The notes: a model not told the origin generated them from the sequence alone. Shown: positions 1 through 8,400, counted from the stretch's first letter. The stretch: DNA of 64,000 bases from SZUA-430 sp964483585 (GCA_964483585.1 CAZABH010000015.1:1-64000); one strand, 5' to 3'. Program-made: numbers and translations.

Positions 1-260
1 TCATGGACAAGCTGGTCGGCGAGGCCTTGAACATCTTCTACCAAATTCGCGATGTGCCGGGGCTGAAGAAGAAGCCGTCGACGTCGGAGCTGCTGGACTG
101 GCTGAAACTGTTGATGGCCGACCACATCACGCCTGAGACGCTGCGCGAGCGCGATCCCTCGAAGCTCATCCCGCCGCTGCATGGCGCGCTTCTGAAGAAC
201 GAGCAGGATGTTCACCTGTTCGAGCGGCTGGCGTTCCTGGCGCGTCGCGAGAGGAACTAA
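1..260 (+). CDS. MoxR-family AAA+ ATPase, C-terminal fragment
   Basis: Only the last 86 or so codons are in the window; the gene enters from the left edge and ends at TAA 258-260. The visible part is the helical C-terminal lid region, ending in HGALLKNEQDVHLFERLAFL, a tail I associate with alphaproteobacterial MoxR/CbbQ-like ATPases. Walker motifs would lie upstream, outside the window. MoxR ATPases act as chaperone-like partners of VWA-domain proteins in metal-cofactor insertion or complex maturation. The next gene on the same strand encodes such a VWA protein, which supports the call. The in-frame ATG at position 3 is probably internal, not the start. Confidence 0.75.
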   Translation, partial: MDKLVGEALNIFYQIRDVPGLKKKPSTSELLDWLKLLMADHITPETLRERDPSKLIPPLHGALLKNEQDVHLFERLAFLARRERN

Positions 261-502
261 TCCCTGGGAGCGGGGGGGGGCAGGCCGCCCCACCACCGGA
301 GGTTGGTTGGGGGGGGGGGGCCCTACCCCCCCCACACCACCAACCATCGGTTTATTTTCGCCATGTAGTATAGCCGTAGNNNNNNNNNNGAGCGGAACTA
401 CTCCGTGGGAGCGGGGCCACCCCGCCCGCACCCCCTCGTTGGGTGCAGGCGGCCTGCATGCCCGCGCTCCCGGGAAATCTTCGTACGAGTGAGAGTGGTG
501 TC
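261..502. repeat. G-rich degenerate palindromic repeat spacer
   Basis: This 242-base spacer between the MoxR and VWA genes contains runs of 10 and 12 G, a C run, and two copies of a GGGAGCGGGG-like core (about 269 and 408). An inverse copy, GCATGCCCGCGCTCCCGG, lies near 456-473. The arms resemble the short GC-rich palindromes of REP-like elements, but they are degraded and interrupted by a 10-N gap. The homopolymers could also be assembly or sequencing errors. A plausible Shine-Dalgarno region for the VWA gene, GAGAGTGG, lies at its right end. Confidence 0.45.
380..389. other. Assembly gap, 10 N
   Basis: Ten undetermined bases lie inside the G-rich spacer. The flanking DNA is repetitive and homopolymeric, which probably caused the break. 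No gene is interrupted. Confidence 0.95.
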
Positions 503-1678
503 ATGTTCCTGAACTTCTTCGATGAACTGCGCCAGGCCAAAGTGCCTGTGACGCTGAAGGAGTACCTGGCCCTGCTCGAGGGGCTGGACAAGCACGTCAT
601 CGACATGAAGGTCGAGGAATTCTACTACCTGTCGCGCGCGATCCTGGTGAAAGACGAGCGGAACCTCGACAAGTTCGACCGCGTCTTCAGCCATGCCTTC
701 AAGGGGCTGGAGACGCTGGATCCGTCCGAGATGGCGCAGATCCCCGAAGACTGGCTGAAGGCGCTGACCGAGAAGTTCCTGACCGAGGAAGAGAAGAAGC
801 AGATCGAGGCCCTCGGCGGCTGGGACAAGATCATGGAGGAGCTGAAGAAGCGCCTCGAGGAACAGAAGAAGCGCCACGAAGGCGGGAACAAGATGATTGG
901 CACGGGGGGCACCTCGCCCTTCGGCGCCTATGGCTACAATCCCGAAGGCGTGCGCATGGGCCAGGACAAGGGCCGGCACGGGAAGGCCGTCAAGGTCTGG
1001 GACAAGCGCGAGTACAAGAACCTCGACGACCAGGTCGAACTTGGTACGCGCAACATCAAGGTGGCGCTGCGGCGCCTTCGCAAGTGGGCGCGCGACGGGG
1101 CACCGACCGAGCTCGACCTGCCGGAGACCATCCGGAACACCGCCCACCAGGGGTGGCTGGACCTGGTGCTGCGACCGGAACGTCACAACAAGGTGAAGGT
1201 GCTGATCTTCTTCGACATCGGCGGTTCGATGGATTCGCACATCAAGCTGTGCGAGGAGCTGTTCTCGGCCGCGCGGACCGAGTTCAAGCACATGGATTTC
1301 TACTATTTCCACAACTGCCTCTATGAGAGCGTGTGGAAGGACAACCGGCGTCGTCACAACGAGAAGACGCCGACGTGGGAGGTTCTGCACAAGTACCCGC
1401 ACGACTACAAGGTGGTGATCGTGGGCGATGCCACCATGTCCCCGTATGAGATCACCTATCCCGGCGGCAGCGTCGAACACTGGAACGAGGAGCCCGGCGC
1501 TGTCTGGCTCGAGCGGTTCACGCGCATCTATGAGCACGCCGTGTGGCTGAACCCGGTGCCCGAGCGTCACTGGGAGTACACGCCCTCGATCCAGATCCTG
1601 AAGCAGATCATGAGCGAGCGCATGTATCCTCTGACGCTCGAGGGGCTGGACAAGGCCATGCGGGAACTGAGCCGCTAA
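503..1678 (+). CDS. VWA domain-containing protein, CoxE-like
   Basis: This 391-residue protein has a helical N-terminal half and a von Willebrand factor A domain from about residue 230. The metal-ion-dependent adhesion site is visible as FFDIGGSMDSH, with DIGGS at 238-242, the DxGxS form seen in CoxE-type proteins. A charged coiled-coil stretch (about 92-128) precedes a Gly-rich linker. I chose ATG 503 because it gives MFLNFFDELRQAKVPVT, a typical family N-terminus, with a purine-rich GAGAGTGG upstream; the frame is open further upstream only into the repeat spacer. It follows a MoxR-type ATPase, and such pairs act together in assembling or activating metalloenzymes. The client protein is not evident. 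Confidence 0.85.
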   Translation: MFLNFFDELRQAKVPVTLKEYLALLEGLDKHVIDMKVEEFYYLSRAILVKDERNLDKFDRVFSHAFKGLETLDPSEMAQIPEDWLKALTEKFLTEEEKKQIEALGGWDKIMEELKKRLEEQKKRHEGGNKMIGTGGTSPFGAYGYNPEGVRMGQDKGRHGKAVKVWDKREYKNLDDQVELGTRNIKVALRRLRKWARDGAPTELDLPETIRNTAHQGWLDLVLRPERHNKVKVLIFFDIGGSMDSHIKLCEELFSAARTEFKHMDFYYFHNCLYESVWKDNRRRHNEKTPTWEVLHKYPHDYKVVIVGDATMSPYEITYPGGSVEHWNEEPGAVWLERFTRIYEHAVWLNPVPERHWEYTPSIQILKQIMSERMYPLTLEGLDKAMRELSR

Positions 1679-2374
1679 CTCCCTACGCAAAATCATGCTC
1701 CAGAATGCCGCATGGCCGTTTTGGGCCTTGCGATTGCATTGGATGTTCTCTAAATGTTTTTCATGCTCCGGTCAGGGTTCCGATGGGCTTTGCAGAGGCC
1801 TCGTGGCTCAAGGGACCAACAGGATCGGGATGCGGGAAAGTTCGCCCCTCAGACGGGTGATGCCCGCAGACCGTCTGCAGGCTGGCCCGACGAGCTTGGT
1901 TCCACTTCTTACACAGACTCCCCATTTTCCAACCAGACTCAGGGTCAGCCTGTAGTCCTCTCAACCCTAGAAAAGCTCCACCCCGATGGCGTGGCGCACG
2001 AAGGAGGAAATATGACGCAGCCGAGGTGAGCGGCGCTGCAAAGATGCGCAGGCGCAGTGCATGTGACCAATTTGTTGCCAGATCGTTGCCGCAGATGAAC
2101 GCATATTGCTGCTGGCCGTCATGGTGCGCACAAAACTGCGGCATAGACTGCCGTTCGCCCTGACAGGAATTTCACTTCCCAATCGAAGACAGTGGCATAG
2201 ACTCGTATGTATTGCATTCGATGGATTGATTTCAGTCGATATGCGTCGCCGGATCGTGTGTCACAATCATGATGCATGATTGTCCGGTGCAGGACGCTTC
2301 GGTGCCTCGCGGTATTGAAACAATGACCCTGCACCACTACATCCGGGACACTTCCCGGTTGGGGAGAGTCAAAG
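1679..2374. other. Intergenic region without recognised gene
   Basis: These 696 bases have lower GC than their surroundings. They hold only short frames whose translations look non-coding, rich in Cys, His, Ser and Arg. I see no tRNA, rRNA, tmRNA, RNase P or SRP RNA signature. There is no clear terminator after the VWA gene. A purine-rich GGGGAGAG (2358-2365) precedes the next start at 2375. An unrecognised small RNA or decayed gene cannot be excluded. Confidence 0.5.
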
Positions 2375-3031
2375 ATGCAAGATCTCGCCTTGAAACCCGC
2401 TTTTGTCGATCCTGGTCTTTCGCCTCTGCATGGCGCGGCCCACGCGCTGTTGACATGCGAGCGGACGTGGCAGCGTGCACTTGTGAGGGAAATCGATCCG
2501 CAGCCGCGCGATGTCATCCTCGATGCTGGATGCGGGAATGGAACGCTTGCCATCCTCCTGAAGCGGGCTTGCCCGTCGGCGTCGGTTCACGGGACGGATC
2601 CCGATCCGATCATGCTGACGCGGGCCGAGGCGCGGGCGCGCGATGCGGGGGCTATGGTACATTTCTCGCACGGTTTTCCCGAGGGCCTGGCCGCCTCGGC
2701 GGCGTCGATCAGGCCCAACAAGCTTGTGATCTGCATGGCATTGCATGGGCTTGCAGACGCCGACAAGGGCTCGGTGTTGCGCAGCGCCCATGCGGCACTT
2801 GAACCAAACGGAACGTTCTATGTCGCCGATTACGGCGAACAGAAATCGCCCCTCATGCGGATGGCCTTCAACCACTTGCAGACCGTGGATGGTGCGTCGC
2901 GTACGCGCGCGCACGCTGAAGGTCGGCTGCCGGCGCTGATTACAGCGGCGGGGTTCGGTCGGGTCAGGGAGCACATCGCCATCCCGACGCCGTCAGGCTC
3001 GATTTCGATCTATTCGGCCCGAAAGGCCTAG
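2375..3031 (+). CDS. Class I SAM-dependent methyltransferase
   Basis: This 218-residue protein has the Rossmann-type methyltransferase fold. SAM motif I is VILDAGCGNGTLAIL at about residues 47-61. An acidic residue, D76 in HGTDPDP, follows the second strand as expected for ribose binding. The later LEPNGTFYVADYG segment matches the usual post-motif III region. The start has GGGGAGAG about 9 bases upstream. The substrate cannot be inferred. It stands alone and converges on the following minus-strand gene with only 4 bases between stops. Confidence 0.8.
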   Translation: MQDLALKPAFVDPGLSPLHGAAHALLTCERTWQRALVREIDPQPRDVILDAGCGNGTLAILLKRACPSASVHGTDPDPIMLTRAEARARDAGAMVHFSHGFPEGLAASAASIRPNKLVICMALHGLADADKGSVLRSAHAALEPNGTFYVADYGEQKSPLMRMAFNHLQTVDGASRTRAHAEGRLPALITAAGFGRVREHIAIPTPSGSISIYSARKA

Positions 3032-3035
3032 CGCC

Positions 3036-3827
3036 TCAGGGGCGCAGGGCTGGTGGAGCGTCGGCTGGCGCTTGCTGCAGGCTCTCGGCCTGGATCGTCT
3101 CGCGCGGGGCTTGCGTGCGCCCTGTCAGAAGCATGGGTGAGGCTCCGGAGGTCGCATAGACCTGGGTCACCTGCGGATCGGCGATGATCCATTGCGGGGG
3201 GATAACCTCGTGATTGCCGACCGTGTTCCAGCATTGGGCCTGGTCCAGGTAGCGGCGGGCGCAGGGCCTGCTCTGTCCCCATTTCGCGCCGAAGGCGGCT
3301 TCCACGCCCTTGTTGCCGCGTGCAAGTGTCCGCAGGCGGTCCGTGCGACCAAGACTTACGCCTGCCCTTGCAAAGGCCAGCCGCACGAGCTCACTGGAAT
3401 AGAGCCGCTCCTGCGTGTCGTCGAGGAAGAAGTCGCCGGGGCGCCCCAGGAAGGCGCGGGCTGCGGCCAGAACCGTCGAGGCGCGAGATGCATCCAGTCC
3501 GTTGACCCGATAGACCGCAAAGTCGGTGGTGTTGCCGTTGGCAAGGAATTCCTTGAGCGGGGTCTCGACCACCGTGTCCAGCACCTGGATCACCACCGGG
3601 CCTTGCGGGCCCACCTTCACGATGCCGATATGTGCGGGCGCGTTTTCGGCGTCACCGAAGACGGGCAGGATCGGCACAAAGGATGATTGCTGCACGACGA
3701 GATCGCCGTCGCGCCAATCCTTCATGCTCGTGTCCAGCGAGATGCCGGAGAACATCCAGGCTGCACCGACGAGAATGACGGCTACCCCGATGATGATGTG
3801 ATCGACCTTGCGCTTGCCTCTTTTCAT
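3036..3827 (-). CDS. YiiX/YebB-like NlpC/P60-superfamily protein, Cys replaced
   Basis: This 263-residue protein begins with a basic stretch and one membrane helix (about residues 10-28), so it is probably anchored in the inner membrane with the rest outside. GDLVVQQSSF (41-50) and HIGIV (66-70) match the opening and catalytic-His regions of YiiX-type permuted papain-fold proteins. Where that family normally has YCSEL, this protein reads LYSSELVRLAF, so the nucleophilic Cys is Ser at 144. The domain may bind an amide-linked ligand without cleaving it, or use Ser. I chose the second Met (3827) because MKRGKRK directly precedes the helix; an in-frame Met lies at 3848. Confidence 0.65.
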   Translation of the reverse strand: MKRGKRKVDHIIIGVAVILVGAAWMFSGISLDTSMKDWRDGDLVVQQSSFVPILPVFGDAENAPAHIGIVKVGPQGPVVIQVLDTVVETPLKEFLANGNTTDFAVYRVNGLDASRASTVLAAARAFLGRPGDFFLDDTQERLYSSELVRLAFARAGVSLGRTDRLRTLARGNKGVEAAFGAKWGQSRPCARRYLDQAQCWNTVGNHEVIPPQWIIADPQVTQVYATSGASPMLLTGRTQAPRETIQAESLQQAPADAPPALRP

Positions 3828-3902
3828 GGGGCGGCAGCCTAGCGGCAAGGGGTAAACAGCAGCACAAGGCGCGTGCTTAACCGCGCGTGAAAGCGATTGT
3901 GA

Positions 3903-4517
3903 TCAGCGTGCTGCGCCCCAGTAATTGTAGCCGGCAAAGCGCGGGGTCGATGGCAGGTACATGGTTTCCATCTTCTCGATCTCGAAGCCACCCTCGCGGA
4001 TCAGGTCCGGGATCGGGCGGCCCACGTGACAGCCGCCGCCGATGATCTTCCAGAGCGGGGTGATGCGTTCCTGCCAGCGGCGGACGTCCTCGTCGGGGGC
4101 ACGGCCGTGCTCGCAGAAGATCAGCCGGCCGCCTGGCTTCAGCACGCGGCGCATGCCTTTCAGGGCACGCGCCACATCTGGGATGGTGCACAACGTGTAG
4201 GTGACCAAAACGGTGTCGGCGCTTTTGTCGTCGAGAGGGATTTCCTCGGCCTTCAGGTCAAGGAAGTCGAGACTGATGCTGAGGCCTTCAGCACGCTTTC
4301 TTGCACGCTCGCGCATCTCGGCCGACGGCTCGAGGCCCCAGATATGGCTGACCTTCGCGGGGTCGTAAAAGGCGAGGTTCTGGCCGGCCCCCATGCCGAT
4401 CTCGAGCACGCGGCCTTCAGCCAGCGGCACGACCTTGCGTCGCTGGTAGGTGATGGGCTTCGCGCTCATGGCCACATCGAGGAGCCAGGGCAGGATGCGG
4501 CGTTCATAGAAACTCAT
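3903..4517 (-). CDS. Class I SAM-dependent methyltransferase, METTL7/UbiE-like
   Basis: This roughly 204-residue methyltransferase shows SAM motif I as RVLEIGMGAGQNLAFYD. Motif II-like and post-motif signals appear as VTYTLCTIPDVARALKGMRR and LKPGGRLIFCEHG, the latter typical of UbiE-type and TMT1/METTL7-like enzymes. The C-terminal GYNYWGAA is also common in that group. No dedicated quinone-biosynthesis gene lies nearby, so thiol or small-molecule methylation is as likely as quinone methylation. An alternative ATG lies two codons upstream (4523). Confidence 0.78.
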   Translation of the reverse strand: MSFYERRILPWLLDVAMSAKPITYQRRKVVPLAEGRVLEIGMGAGQNLAFYDPAKVSHIWGLEPSAEMRERARKRAEGLSISLDFLDLKAEEIPLDDKSADTVLVTYTLCTIPDVARALKGMRRVLKPGGRLIFCEHGRAPDEDVRRWQERITPLWKIIGGGCHVGRPIPDLIREGGFEIEKMETMYLPSTPRFAGYNYWGAAR

Positions 4518-4611
4518 GGGCATATCGTGTCCGGCATTGTCTGCAGGACACCTAGCACATGTAGCGGCGGCGTGCCTCTGGCAATCTTTCAGACGGGCAT
4601 GCGGACGGGTC

Positions 4612-5598
4612 TCATCCCTGTCTGGCCTGCAGGGTACGCAGGTTGGCGCCTGTGCGACGCGTCCTCACGGTTTCTATCGCGCGCTCGATGTCGGCACGCG
4701 AGAGTTCCGGGACCGTCTCGCAGTGCGTGGTACGTGCCGTGTTCGCGCCTTCATACGTGGAAGGTGCTTGGGCCTGTGTGCGCGGGGTTCGCACACTGCC
4801 TGAAACAACGCCCCGCGCCCAATGACCATCCCAGGCCAGCAACTCGGCGCTGGAAATTGGCTTCTGGATCCAGATGCCCTGCGCGGATGTGAAGCCAACA
4901 TCGGCAAGACCCTCCATCGTCGCTTCGTCTTCCGCTCCGACGGCCACGATCTCGAGGCCGTAACGCTGCGCCTGGCGCAGGCGGGTGGCCAGCGCTCCCC
5001 GCCCTTGCGGCCCCAGCCGCTGGACCAGACGGATACTTGCTGGTCCGGCGACCTTGATGGCGGTGAAGGGCATCGGGTTGAATGCATCCAGGTCGACCGG
5101 AACGATACCACCACCGTCGAGCGCCATATGGACGCCCAATGTCCTGATGTCATTGAGCGCCGAGCAGATCTGATCGGGCTCCTGTGCCACAGCCCGCTCG
5201 GGGATCTCGATGGTCACCATTGCGGGATTAAACCTGTAGACATCGAGCAACGCGGCGAGCGCGCGCGGAAATGCCGGAGCTGTGGCTATGCCGGGTGCTA
5301 CATTGATCGAAATGCTCCAGTCGCGGCCCTTCTTGTGCCATGCCGCAGCAGCTGCGAGTGCCTCCTTGAACACAAAATCGGTCAAGGTTTCGATGCGTCC
5401 TGCGGCCTCGATGAAGTCCAGGAACAAGCCTGGTGGAAGCAAGCCAAACTGTGGATGCTGCCATCGAATGAACGCCTCTGCGCCTGTCATCCGGCATGTG
5501 GCGAGGTCGATCTTTGGCTGGAAAACCAAGCGAAACTCGCCTTGGACAAAGGCCTGATCGATGTCGGTGACGGCCAGGCGAAACATCGTGTTGCTCAT
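4612..5598 (-). CDS. Degenerate EAL-domain protein
   Basis: This 328-residue protein has an EAL phosphodiesterase fold over about residues 10-255, then a disordered tail. Key residues are partly lost. The signature reads EAFIRW (E41 kept), N99 and E131 are kept, but the DDFG loop reads DGGG (161-164), the usual KID reads KVA (182-184), and the EGVE site reads VGAE (220-223). Two metal ligands are therefore missing, so c-di-GMP hydrolysis is unlikely. It may bind c-di-GMP or partner proteins. There is no GGDEF or sensor domain and no membrane helix. It is divergent from the NUDIX gene. Confidence 0.8.
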   Translation of the reverse strand: MSNTMFRLAVTDIDQAFVQGEFRLVFQPKIDLATCRMTGAEAFIRWQHPQFGLLPPGLFLDFIEAAGRIETLTDFVFKEALAAAAAWHKKGRDWSISINVAPGIATAPAFPRALAALLDVYRFNPAMVTIEIPERAVAQEPDQICSALNDIRTLGVHMALDGGGIVPVDLDAFNPMPFTAIKVAGPASIRLVQRLGPQGRGALATRLRQAQRYGLEIVAVGAEDEATMEGLADVGFTSAQGIWIQKPISSAELLAWDGHWARGVVSGSVRTPRTQAQAPSTYEGANTARTTHCETVPELSRADIERAIETVRTRRTGANLRTLQARQG

Positions 5599-5734
5599 GG
5601 GCTTCGGACTACCTTGCTCAGCGGGGTGGATGGGTCTCCCGCAGTTTCAGTATCGCTTTGACCCTTTAACCGAGCGTCGTAAGCTGAGCGCCAATTTGAA
5701 CATTTAAATTTTTAGGCATGCTTGCGAGATCACC

Positions 5735-6532
5735 ATGGCTCATCCTGCTCATCCTTCGAAAACTCCGTCCGTCTCCCTGCCCTCTTCCACGCTTCTGCTG
5801 CTGCGCGATGGCGCTTCCGGCCTTGAAGTCTTCATGGTCAAACGTCACCACCAGATCGATTTCGCCTCAGGTGCGCTGGTGTTCCCCGGGGGGAAGGTTG
5901 ATCCGCATGATCGAGATCCACGCGTGCGCACGCTGTGCGATGGCGTGAATGACATTGATGAAGACAGGCTCAGCCTTGCGGCGTGTGCCATCCGCGAGGG
6001 CTTCGAGGAATCCGGGATACTGCTCGCGCGCGGGACGAATGGGCTTGTCGACGGTGCACGCGCCACTGAACTTGCCCCCTGGCGTGAACCACTGAATGCA
6101 AGCCAGACGGGACTGGCCGATTTCCTCAGCACCGAGCATCTCCGACTTGCTGTCGATGCGCTGGTGCCGTTCGCGCACTGGATCACGCCGGCCTTCATGC
6201 CCAAGCGCTTCGATACGCATTTCTATCTTGCCGCAGCACCCGAGGGGCAGTTGGGCCGGCATGATGGGTCGGAATCGGTGGACTCGGTGTGGGTCAACCC
6301 CAATGAGGCGATCGGTGACACGCGCTGGACGATCATCTTTCCGACGAAGATGAACCTGATCAAGCTGGGGCAGTCGAAGACCGTGGCCGAGGCGCTGACG
6401 ACCGCGCGCGCGACGCCTGTGGTTACCGTGGAACCGAAGGTCGAGATTATTGACGGGCAACAGATGCTGACAATCCCGGAGGACGCTGGCTATGGGCGGA
6501 TCGCGGAGCCGCTGACGTCTATCAGGGGCTGA
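5735..6532 (+). CDS. NUDIX hydrolase, NUDT19-like
   Basis: This 265-residue protein has the NUDIX signature split by an insertion. FPGGKVD lies at about 50-56 and the helix part REGFEESGI at 87-95, giving the RExxEExG metal-binding core. This spacing is typical of the NUDT19/acyl-CoA diphosphatase-like branch, not of MutT or RppH. Hydrolysis of a CoA-type or nucleotide diphosphate is inferred from family only. Its TGA (6530-6532) lies within the outer arm of a palindromic repeat that separates it from the convergent NAD kinase gene. Confidence 0.8.
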   Translation: MAHPAHPSKTPSVSLPSSTLLLLRDGASGLEVFMVKRHHQIDFASGALVFPGGKVDPHDRDPRVRTLCDGVNDIDEDRLSLAACAIREGFEESGILLARGTNGLVDGARATELAPWREPLNASQTGLADFLSTEHLRLAVDALVPFAHWITPAFMPKRFDTHFYLAAAPEGQLGRHDGSESVDSVWVNPNEAIGDTRWTIIFPTKMNLIKLGQSKTVAEALTTARATPVVTVEPKVEIIDGQQMLTIPEDAGYGRIAEPLTSIRG

Positions 6533-6647
6533 CACTTTCGGTGACATGCCAATTTCGGTGACAGTGCACTTATCTCGCGCCTCGCGGTCAACTGAGAGCT
6601 CTTATCTTCACGAGATAAGTGCACTGTCACCGAAATTTTAGTGTCAG
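6529..6647. repeat. Palindromic repeat, copy 1, stop-to-stop
   Basis: A perfect 27-base inverted repeat occupies 6551-6577 and 6611-6637 around a 33-base loop. The arm contains TTTCGGTGACAGTGCACTTA. Outer 8-base arms CTGACACT (6529-6536) and AGTGTCAG (6640-6647) extend the palindrome. A second GACACTTTCGGTGACA-like piece lies between the outer and inner left arms. The stop codons of both convergent genes, TGA 6530-6532 and TGA on the minus strand at 6644-6646, fall inside the outer arms. It could fold into a bidirectional hairpin. The arm resembles REP-type palindromes that I associate with RAYT (Y1 transposase) activity, from memory only. Confidence 0.85.
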
Positions 6648-7411
6648 CCGGTGACGAATTGCTCGGCGAGGATGCGTTCTTCCAGGGATCGGTCGGGGTC
6701 GAAGAGGATGTTGACCGAGACCGACGTGTCTTCCGCGACCGAGACTTCGACAACTTCGCGCACTTCGGTGTGGTCGGCCACCGCGCTGACGGGTCGCTTG
6801 TCGGCCTCGTTCATGCTGAAGACGACCTTCGCGGTGCGCGGGAGCAACGCGCCACGCCAGCGGCGAGGACGGAAAGCGCTGATCGGGGTGAGCGCCAGCA
6901 GCGCCGCGTCGATCGGCAGGATGGGGCCGTTGACCGAGAGATTGTAAGCGGTTGAGCCAGCGGGCGTGCACAACAGAATGCCGTCGCAGATCAGTTCCTC
7001 GAGGCGTACGCGGCCGTCGACCTTGACTTCGATCTTCGCAGCCTGGCGGGTTTCGCGCAGCATCGAGACTTCGTTGAAGGCGAGTGCGGTCTGGGTCCTG
7101 CCACTTGCCGTCCTGGCCTTCATGCGCAGGGGATGGATCTCCTGGGCCTTGGCAGCCTCGAGGCGCAATGGCAACGCATCGTCCGCGTAGTCATTCATCA
7201 GGAAGCCGACGGAGCCGCAATTCATGCCGAAGATTGGTATGCCGCGCCGATAGGCCTTGTGGATCGTCTGCAGCATAAAGCCGTCACCGCCAAGAGCCAC
7301 GATCACGTCGGCATCGGCCCTGGCGTTGCCATAGGCACGGGTCAGGTGGCGCAAGGCCTCCTGCGCCTCGGTGGCACTTGAAGCCAAGAACTGGATCTTC
7401 CTGAAGCGCAT
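6644..7411 (-). CDS. nadK: NAD kinase
   Basis: This 255-residue enzyme phosphorylates NAD to NADP. The GGDG motif is in VIVALGGDGFML (41-44), NCGSVGFL follows at about 75-82, and the conserved CTPAGSTAYNLSVNGPI segment is intact. Its length is typical of the compact bacterial form. The start codon overlaps the stop of moaA (TGATG, sharing one base at 7411), so translation is probably coupled. The stop codon lies in the outer arm of the adjoining palindromic repeat. Confidence 0.93.
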   Translation of the reverse strand: MRFRKIQFLASSATEAQEALRHLTRAYGNARADADVIVALGGDGFMLQTIHKAYRRGIPIFGMNCGSVGFLMNDYADDALPLRLEAAKAQEIHPLRMKARTASGRTQTALAFNEVSMLRETRQAAKIEVKVDGRVRLEELICDGILLCTPAGSTAYNLSVNGPILPIDAALLALTPISAFRPRRWRGALLPRTAKVVFSMNEADKRPVSAVADHTEVREVVEVSVAEDTSVSVNILFDPDRSLEERILAEQFVTG

Positions 7412-8400
7412 CAGCCCCCCGTGACAGACATGTGGCGTGCGATTGCCGGCGCAGGTTGCCGGCGATCGATGATGAAATCATGCCCCTTCGGTTTGCGGGC
7501 GATTGCGTCGTCGATGGCCTGCGCGAGTGCATGGTCATCCTGGGTCGTGCGCAGGACGGGGCGCAGCTCGGCGCTGTCGTCCTGGCCGAGGCACATGAAC
7601 AGCGTGCCGGTGCAGGTCAGGCGCACGCGATTGCAGCTTTCGCAGAAATTGTGCGTGAGCGGCGTGATGAAGCCAAGTCTTCCACCCGTCTCGGCGACGT
7701 CGACGTAGCGCGACGGTCCACCTGTCACGTAGGCGCTGTCGCTGAGCGTGAAACGTCGGGCGAGGCTTGCGCGCACGATGGAGAGTGGGAGGTAATGCGA
7801 AATGCGGTCACCATCGATCTCGCCCAAGGGCATTGTCTCGATGAGCGAGATGTCCATGCCCTGCCCGTGTGCCCAGGCGACCATGTCACCGATTTCGTCT
7901 TCGTTCACGCCACGCAGGGCGACCGTATTGATCTTGATCTTGAGGCCTGCAGACAAGGCGGCGTCGATGCCCTCGCGCACCTGCCCCAGCCGACCCCAGC
8001 GCGTGATGGCGGCAAATTTCGTTTCGTCGAGGGTGTCGAGAGAAACATTGACGCGCTTGACGCCTGCCTGCCGGAGGTCGGCGGCGAAACGGGCAAGCTG
8101 GCTGCCATTGGTGGTGAGCGTCAGCTCGTCGAGGGCGCCGGTCTCGAGGTGGCGACCGAGGCCCCTGAACAGCGACATCACGTTGCGTCGCACCAGAGGC
8201 TCACCACCGGTAATGCGCAGGCGTCGGACCCCCTTGGCCACGAAGGCGGAACAGAGGCGGTCGAGTTCCTCGAGGGTCAGCAATTCCTGCTTGGGCAGGA
8301 AGGTCATGTCCTCGGCCATGCAATAGGTGCAGCGGAAATCGCAGCGGTCCGTCACGGAGACGCGCAAGTACGAGATTTTCCGGCCATAGGGATCGATCAT
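7411..8400 (-). CDS. moaA: GTP 3',8-cyclase MoaA, molybdopterin biosynthesis
   Basis: This 329-residue radical SAM enzyme opens the molybdenum cofactor pathway by converting GTP to 3',8-cyclo-dihydro-GTP. The N-terminal 4Fe-4S site is C20-X3-C24-X2-C27 in DRCDFRCTYCM. The SAM-binding TGGEPL is present. The second cluster is in NFCESCNRVRLTCTGTLFMC. The essential C-terminal Gly-Gly ends the protein (SVTGG). It lies upstream of nadK in a two-gene unit and is divergent from glpK with 113 bases between. A CoxL-type molybdenum enzyme subunit lies 2.5 kb away. Confidence 0.95.
   Translation of the reverse strand: MIDPYGRKISYLRVSVTDRCDFRCTYCMAEDMTFLPKQELLTLEELDRLCSAFVAKGVRRLRITGGEPLVRRNVMSLFRGLGRHLETGALDELTLTTNGSQLARFAADLRQAGVKRVNVSLDTLDETKFAAITRWGRLGQVREGIDAALSAGLKIKINTVALRGVNEDEIGDMVAWAHGQGMDISLIETMPLGEIDGDRISHYLPLSIVRASLARRFTLSDSAYVTGGPSRYVDVAETGGRLGFITPLTHNFCESCNRVRLTCTGTLFMCLGQDDSAELRPVLRTTQDDHALAQAIDDAIARKPKGHDFIIDRRQPAPAIARHMSVTGG

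Noticed and set aside
398..1696. 432-codon antisense frame opposite the VWA gene
   Set aside because: It crosses the N gap and repeat spacer, has no motifs, and is the complement of a well-supported gene.
1761..2144. 127-codon minus-strand frame in the intergenic region
   Set aside because: Composition (Cys, His, Gln, Trp scattered) and lack of ribosome site or motifs make it unlikely to be translated.
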